7,220 nucleotides of DNA, taken from assembly GCA_947057875.1 (NCBI GenBank), contig CAMSEX010000062.1, positions 1 to 7,220 on the forward strand. The letters are read 5' to 3'. Below the pieces are notes generated by a model. That model did no database searches and was not told the DNA's origin. It saw nothing but the letters and a program-made list of their open reading frames with translations. This DNA is from an uncultured Clostridium sp. (GTDB lineage Bacteria > Bacillota > Clostridia > TANB77 > CAG-508). Numbering within the stretch: position 1 is the first letter of the stretch; the number at the start of each line of letters is the position of its first letter. This document shows, piece after piece, positions 1-5,646 of the stretch. A program made the position numbers and the translations under genes.

Positions 1-45
1 GATGACGAGAGGTGACTGGAGTTCAGACGTGTGCTCTTCCGATCT
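1..45 (-). other. Illumina P7-side adapter with index (not biological)
   Basis: The last 13 bases, GCTCTTCCGATCT, are the universal end of Illumina TruSeq-type adapters. Before them comes the index-read primer segment beginning GTGACTGGAG at 12, then an 8-base index GACGAGAG at 4-11, and GAT at 1-3 from the P7 tail. The layout tail-index-primer matches the P7 adapter exactly. Positions 3-45 are the perfect reverse complement of 7178-7220. Genomic sequence starts at 46. A GTG at 31 opens a false in-frame start into rmlA, whose first five residues are adapter-encoded. Confidence 0.98.
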
Positions 46-642
46 TTTATCGGAAATGACAATGTGGCAATGATTTTGGGAGACAATATGTTTTATGGAG
101 AGCATTTTGCAGAAAAGTTGCAAGCGGCTGCCAATCGAAAAGAGGAGGCGACCATTTTTGGTTATTATGTAAAAGACCCAAAAGCCTATGGTGTTGTTGA
201 GATAGACGACAAAGGAAATGCTGTTTCGATTGAAGAAAAGCCAGAAATGCCAAAATCAAATTATGCGGTTCCAGGTTTATATTTTTATACAAATGATGTT
301 GTGGAAATTGCCAAAAATGTAAAACCATCTGCAAGAGGCGAATTGGAGATTACGTCAGTCAATGAAGAATATATGAAGCGTGGCAAATTGAAAGTAGAAA
401 AATTGGGTAGAGGTATGACATGGTTTGATACTGGTACACATGATGCTTTGTTAGAAACAGCAAGTTTTGTGCAAACCATTCAAAAAAGACAAGGACTTCA
501 AATTAGTTGTCCAGAAGAAATTGCGTATACAAAAGGTTGGATTAACAAAGAGCAGTTATTAGAATTAGCTAGTAAATTTATGAAAACAGAATATGGAAGA
601 TATTTGAAAGAATTGGCGGAAGATAGATTTGGAGAAGAATAG
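46..642 (+). CDS. rmlA: Glucose-1-phosphate thymidylyltransferase, 5' truncated
   Basis: RmlA joins dTTP and glucose-1-phosphate to give dTDP-glucose, the first step of cytoplasmic dTDP-L-rhamnose synthesis. The 198 residues present begin FIGNDNVAMILGDN; in the family the LGDN stretch lies about 110 residues in, so roughly the first 95-100 residues, including the nucleotide-binding GGxGTRL loop, are missing beyond the adapter junction at 45/46. Numbering from the first genomic codon, visible motifs are LGDN (11-14, metal/substrate aspartate), EEKP (63-66), the VPGLYFY strand (75-81), RGELEIT (97-103) and WFDTGT (126-131, second metal-binding aspartate). The C-terminal helical extension is complete and ends at TAG. 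No start codon is in the window: the in-frame GTG at 31 is adapter. It is followed 23 bases later by rmlC, so the two are very likely co-transcribed. Confidence 0.95.
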   Translation, partial: FIGNDNVAMILGDNMFYGEHFAEKLQAAANRKEEATIFGYYVKDPKAYGVVEIDDKGNAVSIEEKPEMPKSNYAVPGLYFYTNDVVEIAKNVKPSARGELEITSVNEEYMKRGKLKVEKLGRGMTWFDTGTHDALLETASFVQTIQKRQGLQISCPEEIAYTKGWINKEQLLELASKFMKTEYGRYLKELAEDRFGEE

Positions 643-665
643 TCATAAATTTTGAGGAGGAAAAA

Positions 666-1250
666 ATGGGAAAGTTTAAAAGAATTGATACTTCTATTGA
701 AGGAGTATATATTATTGAGCCAACTGTGTTTGGAGATAATCGTGGCTATTTTATGGAAACATATAGTAAGCCAGATTTTGAGGAGATTGGAATTACAAAT
801 GAATTTGTGCAAGATAATCAATCTAAATCGAAAAAAGGTGTTTTACGTGGACTTCATTTTCAAAAAGAAAATACACAAGGCAAGTTGGTGCGTGTTATCC
901 GTGGCGAAGTATTTGATGTGGCAGTAGATTTAAGACCAGGAAGCAAGACTTATGGGAAATGGGAAGGAGTAATTATTTCAGAAGAAAATAAAAAAATGTT
1001 CATGATTCCAAGAGGTTTTGCACATGGTTTTTTGGTGTTATCAGATGAAGCAGAATTTACATATAAATGTGACGATGTTTATAATCACGAAGCAGAAGGC
1101 GGCTTGAAATGGAATGACCCAGAAATGAATATCCAGTGGCCAAGCGTTCTAGGAATGAAGCCAGAAGAATATTTAACTTCTGAAAAAGATGCAAAATGGC
1201 CAAGTTTGGCGGAATTAAAGAACACGGATTTATTTCAAAATCTAAAATAA
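666..1250 (+). CDS. rmlC: dTDP-4-dehydrorhamnose 3,5-epimerase
   Basis: RmlC epimerises C3 and C5 of dTDP-4-keto-6-deoxyglucose, the third step to dTDP-L-rhamnose. The 194-residue protein is a full-length single cupin domain, slightly longer than the usual 180-185. Recognisable blocks are VFGDNRGYFME (21-31), FVQDNQSKSKKGVLRGLHFQ (47-66), GKLVRVIRGEVFDVAVDLR (72-90), IPRGFAHGFLVLS (114-126) and LKWNDP (147-152). By alignment from memory with the Salmonella enzyme, H64 is the catalytic base, Y133 the conserved tyrosine, and D175 probably the His partner. The start is supported by GAGGAGG at 654-660, five bases before the ATG. An overlapping ORF in another frame from 652 has no family features and is a shadow. 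The gene lies directly downstream of rmlA and upstream of a hairpin that may end this transcript. Confidence 0.97.
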   Translation: MGKFKRIDTSIEGVYIIEPTVFGDNRGYFMETYSKPDFEEIGITNEFVQDNQSKSKKGVLRGLHFQKENTQGKLVRVIRGEVFDVAVDLRPGSKTYGKWEGVIISEENKKMFMIPRGFAHGFLVLSDEAEFTYKCDDVYNHEAEGGLKWNDPEMNIQWPSVLGMKPEEYLTSEKDAKWPSLAELKNTDLFQNLK

Positions 1251-1259
1251 TGAGACTAG

Positions 1260-1318
1260 AAAAATATGGATAAATTTTTCCTATTCTAAAAATTATTACA
1301 AAAGTTATCCATATTTTT
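1260..1318 (+). terminator. Nested AT-rich hairpin; possible terminator or RNA control element
   Basis: AAAAATATGGATAA at 1260-1273 is perfectly repeated in inverse as TTATCCATATTTTT at 1305-1318 (14 of 14 pairs). A second inverted repeat sits inside the 31-base loop: ATTTTT at 1274-1279 with AAAAAT at 1288-1293, closing an 8-base loop. The right arm ends in a five-T run, and the ribosome binding site AGGAGG of the next gene starts at 1319, directly after the stem. It follows the rmlC stop by 9 bases. The A-tract/T-tract arms resemble a bidirectional Rho-independent terminator. The stem has only two or three G:C pairs and a long loop, so a role in attenuation, mRNA processing or access to the ribosome binding site is equally possible. 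Confidence 0.5.
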
Positions 1319-1329
1319 AGGAGGTTAAT

Positions 1330-2115
1330 ATGCTTGATTTAGAAAGAGCCAAACGATATTTTAAACAATATATTTCAAATTATGATATGAATGAGCCAAG
1401 AATTGCTTTAAAAACTGCTCACATGTATCATGTAGCAGAGGATAGTAGAATAATTGCAAAATCATTAAATTTACCAGAAGAAGAACAAGATTTGGCAGAA
1501 CTGATTGGGCTGCTTCATGACATTGGGCGATTTGACCAATGGAAATTTTATGAAACCTATTCTGATAAGATGAGTATTGACCATGGTCAAAAAAGTGTGG
1601 AAGTTTTGTTTGCTGACAAGCATATTCGTAGTTTTGTGGTAGATGAAAAGTACGATAGCGTTATTTATAAAGCGATTAATAATCATAATAAATTGGAAAT
1701 TGAAAAAGGTTTGTCAGAACGTGAGATGCTACATGCTAAAATCATTCGTGATAGTGATAATTTAGATATTTTCAGAAGTCTTTTAGCACATCCATTAGAA
1801 GAGCATACCCATATGGGCAGCAAGGATGTTTCACGCGAAATTTTAAGTCCAGAGACTTTTGAGGATTTTAAGAAAGAGAAGACCATGTTATATGCCAAAG
1901 CAAAAAGTGATATGGATATTATGGTGGTAATTATAGCACATATTTATGCGATTAATTTTAAAGAAACTTTGAAACGAATTCAAGAAAATGATTATATTTG
2001 CCAGTTTGTTAAAAAAATTGATGCCAAGGATATAGAAACAAGGGAAAAACTAGAGAAAATCGCAGATTGTGCAATGGAGTATATGGATAGAAAAATAAAG
2101 GAGGAAACAAGATGA
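1330..2115 (+). CDS. HD-domain (HDIG-like) metal-dependent phosphohydrolase-type protein
   Basis: This 261-residue soluble protein has the pattern of the HD superfamily, metal-dependent hydrolases that usually cleave phosphate esters of nucleotides. Visible ligand candidates are H31 or H34 (TAHMYHV), H63-D64 in LLHDIGR, H85 (IDHGQKSVE), H119 (NNHN) and D141/D143 (IRDSDNLD). The H...HD...H...H...D order supports an intact metal site. There is no second catalytic domain, signal peptide or membrane segment. AGGAGG at 1319-1324 lies five bases before the ATG. The stop overlaps the next start as ATGA at 2112-2115, so the two genes are probably translationally coupled. The substrate is unknown. It is not a known dTDP-rhamnose enzyme, and its place between rmlC and rmlB could mean a linked housekeeping or signalling role, or simple insertion into the operon. 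Confidence 0.85.
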   Translation: MLDLERAKRYFKQYISNYDMNEPRIALKTAHMYHVAEDSRIIAKSLNLPEEEQDLAELIGLLHDIGRFDQWKFYETYSDKMSIDHGQKSVEVLFADKHIRSFVVDEKYDSVIYKAINNHNKLEIEKGLSEREMLHAKIIRDSDNLDIFRSLLAHPLEEHTHMGSKDVSREILSPETFEDFKKEKTMLYAKAKSDMDIMVVIIAHIYAINFKETLKRIQENDYICQFVKKIDAKDIETREKLEKIADCAMEYMDRKIKEETR

Positions 2116-2778
2116 TAAAAAATGTAGTAATTGTCATTGAGACAATTTGCATTATTGGATTATTCATTGTGTGTATAAATTTTTATAATCGACTACCAGC
2201 AACTGTGATATCATCAGAGGAAAATCAAACTGCGAATTTACAAGAAAACATAGAAATAGAGATTAAGAGTAAAACAGAAAATCCGATTAGTCAGAAGTAT
2301 CCGTTTGATGCAGATAAAATGAAAGTTAAATTAGATGAGATGACATATGAGGAAGCAGAAAAAATAGAAGAAGATACAGGAATTCGCATTGAGCTTGAAG
2401 AGGGAGAAGCATATTTGTCAACAGATTGTGAGAATGAAATGCTATTAGCTTTTTTGCCAAATCAGAAGAAAAATATTAAACATCAAAAAATAACAGGCTT
2501 TCATTCTAGCATTCAAGAGGTCTATTATGGTTATTTTGGAAATGGGGATATGATGCCAACTTTATTTTTCTTGATGGAAGATGGAACAGTAGAGTACATT
2601 GATGCGAAAGAAATGATAGAAAACAAGAAATATGAATCTTCAGGAAAGATAAATAATTTGAAAAATATAGTAACATTTGCATCTGTTATTGCAACAGACG
2701 AATTGCGGAGCTGGTTATCAAACAGTTGTTGCAATTGATGAAGATGGATATTCATATGATATCAATCAATTATTTTAA
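2112..2778 (+). CDS. Membrane-anchored protein of unknown function, with apparent 1-base frameshift
   Basis: I do not recognise this family. Residues about 4-24 form one hydrophobic N-terminal segment (VVIVIETICIIGLFIVCINF), likely an uncleaved anchor with the rest outside the cell. A polar, Glu-rich linker follows to about residue 65. The C-terminal part has two similar strand-turn-strand units, LFFLMEDGTVEYI (about 154-166) and, after correction, VVAIDEDGYSYDI, which hint at a beta-repeat or propeller-like fold. As written, the frame ends at 2738 with an unconvincing tail (RSWLSNSCCN). Dropping one base at 2705 or 2706 gives a better tail beginning GAGYQTVVAI and a stop at 2776-2778, for 221 residues in all. 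AAGGAGG at 2098-2104 and the ATGA overlap with the HD gene support the start. Corrected, it ends 21 bases before rmlB. Confidence 0.75.
2705..2706 (+). other. Apparent single-base insertion (frameshift) in the membrane-anchored gene
   Basis: The sequence reads GAATTG-C-GGAGCTGG. Frame 0 continues with CGG AGC and stops at 2738. Removing one base (the G at 2705 or the C at 2706 give equally good results) restores an open frame of 23 more codons. That extension has a DEDG unit matching the earlier MEDG unit and ends just before the rmlB ribosome binding site. It may be a sequencing error or a true mutation. Confidence 0.7.
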
Positions 2779-2799
2779 ATGGAGAAGGGAGAAAAAATT

Positions 2800-3772
2800 A
2801 TGAAAAATATTATGATAACAGGAGCTGCTCGGTTTTATAGGAGCAAATTTTGCAGAACTTATGGTAAAAAAATATGAAGGGAAATACAACTTTGTTATTT
2901 TTGACAAATTAACTTATGCAGGAAATATTGAGAATTTGAATAATATCAAAGATAAAATTACATTTGTACAAGGCGATATCTGTGATTTTGATACTGTTAT
3001 GGAAACATATCAAAAATATGATATTGATGCAGTTGTGCATTTTGCAGCTGAATCACATGTGGATAACAGTATCAAAAATCCATTTATTTTCACTCAAACT
3101 AATGTCATAGGAACACATACTTTATTAGAAGCAGCAAAACAATTTTGGGGTGAAGGAAGTGAAAATCGCTTTGTGCATGTTTCCACAGATGAAGTGTATG
3201 GAACACTTGGCGAAGAAGGTTTTTTTACAGAAAACTCTCCCATTCAACCAAATAGTCCATATTCTGCATCAAAAGCATCTTCTGATTTGATTGCTTTGGC
3301 GTATGGCGAAACTTTTAAAATGAATGTTTGTGTGACAAATTGTTCCAACAATTATGGACCATATCAACATCATGAAAAGCTAATTCCACACATGATTAGT
3401 TTAGCTTTAAAAGACGAAAAATTGCCAGTTTATGGCGAAGGATTGAATATTCGTGATTGGCTTTTTGTAGAGGATCATTGCGAAGCAATTGATTTAGTTT
3501 TACATGAAGGTGTAAAAGGCGAAAGATACAATATTGGTGGACATAATGAAAAACGCAATATTGAAATTGTAAAATTAATTTTGAAGCGATTGGACAAGCC
3601 AGAGAGTTTAATTTCTTTTGTAGAAGATAGAAAAGGACATGATTATCGTTATGCAATTGATCCTACTAAAATTCATAACCAATTAGGTTGGCTTCCAAAA
3701 ACAAAATTTGAAGATGGTATAGTCAAGACAATTGATTGGTATTTAGCACATCCAGAATATTTGATGAAATAG
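2800..3772 (+). CDS. rmlB: dTDP-glucose 4,6-dehydratase, apparent 1-base frameshift near the 5' end
   Basis: RmlB converts dTDP-glucose to dTDP-4-keto-6-deoxyglucose with bound NAD+, the second step to dTDP-L-rhamnose. The true start is the ATG at 2800, eight bases after AAGGGAG (2785-2791); it encodes MKNIMITGAA. One extra base at 2829 or 2830 then shifts the frame inside the Rossmann GxxGxxG loop. Without it, GFIGANFAEL follows and joins the long frame that otherwise seems to start at an internal ATG at 2861. The corrected protein has 323 residues, near the family's usual 320-355. Corrected positions: FAAESHVDNS (81-90), catalytic TDE (129-131), Y154 and K158 of the YxxxK motif (YSASK), NNYGPYQHHEKLIP (183-196) and RDWLFVEDH (218-226). 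Read literally, the internal start would lack the NAD+-binding loop. It is separated from rmlA-rmlC by two unrelated genes. Confidence 0.93.
2829..2830 (+). other. Apparent single-base insertion (frameshift) in rmlB
   Basis: The read is GGAGCTGCT-C-GGTTTTATAGG. The family motif TGAAGFIG needs GGA GCT GCT GGT TTT ATA GGA, so one base is extra: the C at 2830, or the T at 2829, which would leave GCC for alanine. The disruption falls inside the most conserved NAD+-binding loop, and everything before and after it matches RmlB. It is either an error in this read or a genuine inactivating mutation. Confidence 0.85.
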
Positions 3773-3791
3773 AAAATTTGATAGTTGTTTG

Positions 3792-3820
3792 TTGAATTAT
3801 GAAGGAATTCATGATATAAT
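3792..3820 (+). promoter_or_regulatory. Sigma-A type promoter for the ABC transporter operon
   Basis: A -35 box TTGAAT at 3792-3797 (four of six to TTGACA) is followed after exactly 17 bases by a perfect -10 box TATAAT at 3815-3820. It has an extended -10 TG at 3812-3813. Transcription would begin near 3827, leaving a leader of under 20 bases that carries AAAGGA at 3831-3836, seven bases before the permease ATG. It lies in the 71-base gap after rmlB, where no good terminator is seen, so read-through from the rhamnose genes could add to it. Confidence 0.8.
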
Positions 3821-3843
3821 ACAAAAAATGAAAGGAATAAGAA

Positions 3844-4632
3844 ATGGATTTTTTTAAGACACTTTATCAAAATAGAAAACTAGCGATGCAATTAGGTAGA
3901 AATGATTTTAAAAATCGTTTTGCCAATACTAGCTTAGGAACGATTTGGGGATTTGCGCAACCATTTGTGTTTATGCTCACTTATGTGATTGTTTTTCAAT
4001 ATATTTTAAAAACAGGAAGTTCTGGTAAATATCCATATGTTGTTTGGTTTTTACCAGGTATGGCTATGTGGATGTTTTGTAGTGATGCTATTTTAAATAG
4101 TAGCAGTTCGATTAGAAATTATAGTTATTTGGTAAAAAAAGTAGTATTTCCAGTGGATATTATCCCTGTAATATCGATTACGTCATCTAGTTTTATTGGG
4201 GTGTTTTTGATTTATATTGCGACCATGGTATCTGTTGCGTATGGCTATTTTCCAAATATTTTGAATATTATGTATATTCTATTTTGTGCGTTTTGTTTTA
4301 TTGTTGCTCTAACCCGTTTTACTTCAGCATTAACGACAGTTGTACCAGATTTTTCACAATTACTAACTATTATTATTCAGCTATGTATGTGGTTTACGCC
4401 AATTATTTGGAATTTAGATATGCTAGAAGGAATTGTTTGTATTTTGTTTAAGGTGTTTCCATTTACTTATTTGGTAGAAGGATTCAGACAAGCATTTATT
4501 TCAAGTTCGACCATTATTACAGAACATTTTGGATTATATAGCATTATCTTTTGGTGCATTACGATTTTGATGTTTTTGTGGGGAAATTCTGTTTTCAAAA
4601 GAAATAAAAAAGATTTTGCAGATGTACTTTAA
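3844..4632 (+). CDS. wzm: Polysaccharide ABC exporter permease (Wzm/TagG type)
   Basis: This is the membrane subunit of an ABC-2 exporter that flips a lipid-linked polysaccharide across the cytoplasmic membrane. The 262 residues match the usual 255-275. The N-terminal FKNRFANTSLGTIWGFAQP (22-40) is the amphipathic region and first conserved motif of the family. About six membrane segments follow, near 36-55, 64-84, 105-133, 138-163, 172-190 and 230-250. FTPIIW (184-189) and FTYLVEGFRQ (207-216) are typical, as is the FADVL end. The start is set by AAAGGA at 3831-3836 and the strong promoter just upstream. Its ATPase partner is the Wzt gene at 5647, with one glycosyltransferase gene between them. 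The exact polymer (O-antigen-like, teichoic-acid-like or rhamnan) cannot be told from this subunit. Confidence 0.93.
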   Translation: MDFFKTLYQNRKLAMQLGRNDFKNRFANTSLGTIWGFAQPFVFMLTYVIVFQYILKTGSSGKYPYVVWFLPGMAMWMFCSDAILNSSSSIRNYSYLVKKVVFPVDIIPVISITSSSFIGVFLIYIATMVSVAYGYFPNILNIMYILFCAFCFIVALTRFTSALTTVVPDFSQLLTIIIQLCMWFTPIIWNLDMLEGIVCILFKVFPFTYLVEGFRQAFISSSTIITEHFGLYSIIFWCITILMFLWGNSVFKRNKKDFADVL

Positions 4633-4670
4633 TGTTACATTGCATATTTTGGAGGTTTTGAGAAAGTAGA

Positions 4671-5645
4671 ATGAGAATTGATATTTTAATGGCAACTTAT
4701 CAGGGAGAAAAATATTTAAGAGAACAAATTGACAGTATTCTTGAGCAGTCTTATGGCGATTTTCGATTATTAATTTCAGATGATATGTCACAAGATAGCA
4801 CAAGAGAAATTTTAAATGAATATGTGGAAAAAGATAAGCGAGTGGTTGTGTTTTTGCAAGAGAAAAATTTAGGCGTTATGCAGAATTTTGCGTTTTTAAT
4901 GAAAAGAGTAGAAAGTGAATGTTTCATGTTTTCTGATCAGGATGATGTTTGGCAAAAAGACAAAATTCAAAAATCGCTCCAAAAGATGAAGCAAACAAAT
5001 TGTGATTTAGTATATAGTAATTTAGAAGTGGTAAGTCAGGATTTAGAGATGATTTGTAAGTCTTATTGGAAGTTAAAAGGATTTGAAAAAAAAGTCAGAA
5101 AATATAACAATTTTGATAGTTTATATTTGAATAATTTTGTGACTGGTAGCACGATGTTAGTAAAATCAAAATTTTTGAATAAAATTTTGCCTTTGCCACA
5201 TAAATCAAAGTATATTTTGCATGATTATTGGACAGCTCTTGTTGTCAGCAAATTTGGAAAAATGTCTTATGTGGACGAGCCACTTGTGAAATATAGGCAA
5301 CATGGTAAAAACCAAATTGGTTCTCAAAAGAAGTCAGATGAAATATGTGATTTTAACCAAATGAGAAATTTATTTATAGATGTAAAGAAAGATCATTTTA
5401 AAACATTCATACAAAATAGCGAAGTTTTTGAAGATGAAAGAATAGAACTGCTCAATAAAAAGTGTTATGAATATTTTCAAAGTTTAAAAAATATTAGAAA
5501 ATGGGATATAAAAAATAGAAAACTATTTTGGAAATTATACCAATATGAGAATTTTAGTTATGCTTTTCAGAATTTTTTGGTATTGAATATGCCAGCTTTG
5601 GCTTTGCCATTATTTCGCATGAAGAAAGGATGGAAGAGGAAATAA
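4671..5645 (+). CDS. GT2-family glycosyltransferase, rhamnosyltransferase-like (RgpB-type)
   Basis: A cytoplasmic GT-A fold glycosyltransferase of 324 residues. The N-terminus MRIDILMATYQGEKYLREQI and LLISDDMSQDST (33-44) are the nucleotide-sugar-binding start of family GT2. FSDQDDVW (87-94) holds the DXD-type metal site, with D89, D91 and D92. GSTML (159-163), HDYW (184-187) and YRQHGKNQIG (208-217) are acceptor-side motifs. The SDQDDVW and RQHG.N pair is typical of RgpB/RfbF-like rhamnosyltransferases, which fits the rml genes upstream; the donor is inferred. No membrane helix is clear, though residues about 296-318 are hydrophobic enough for membrane contact. The ribosome binding site is odd: GGAGG at 4651-4655 is 15 bases from the ATG, while a weak GAGAAAG (4660-4666) is at normal distance. 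No in-frame start lies nearer the GGAGG. It ends one base before wzt. Confidence 0.88.
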   Translation: MRIDILMATYQGEKYLREQIDSILEQSYGDFRLLISDDMSQDSTREILNEYVEKDKRVVVFLQEKNLGVMQNFAFLMKRVESECFMFSDQDDVWQKDKIQKSLQKMKQTNCDLVYSNLEVVSQDLEMICKSYWKLKGFEKKVRKYNNFDSLYLNNFVTGSTMLVKSKFLNKILPLPHKSKYILHDYWTALVVSKFGKMSYVDEPLVKYRQHGKNQIGSQKKSDEICDFNQMRNLFIDVKKDHFKTFIQNSEVFEDERIELLNKKCYEYFQSLKNIRKWDIKNRKLFWKLYQYENFSYAFQNFLVLNMPALALPLFRMKKGWKRK

Positions 5646-5646
5646 T

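Noticed and set aside
31..45. GTG start codon giving rmlA five extra N-terminal residues
   Set aside because: These bases belong to the adapter, and RmlA needs about 95-100 more residues before LGDN.
652..927. A 91-codon + strand frame overlapping the start of rmlC
   Set aside because: It is an out-of-frame shadow of rmlC, which has an excellent ribosome binding site and complete family match.
1280..1300. TATTCT-like -10 box in the hairpin loop as a promoter for the HD gene
   Set aside because: No acceptable -35 box lies 16-18 bases upstream, and AT-rich loops yield such hexamers by chance.
1330..2778. HD gene and overlapping neighbour as a toxin-antitoxin or phage-defence pair
   Set aside because: Sizes, membrane anchor and the lack of any toxin or defence motif do not support it; only the overlap is suggestive.
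3793..3811. Inverted repeat TGAATT / AATTCA inside the promoter spacer, as a possible operator
   Set aside because: Arms are only six bases, AT-rich and overlap the -35 box; such matches are frequent by chance in this composition, and no regulator gene is nearby.
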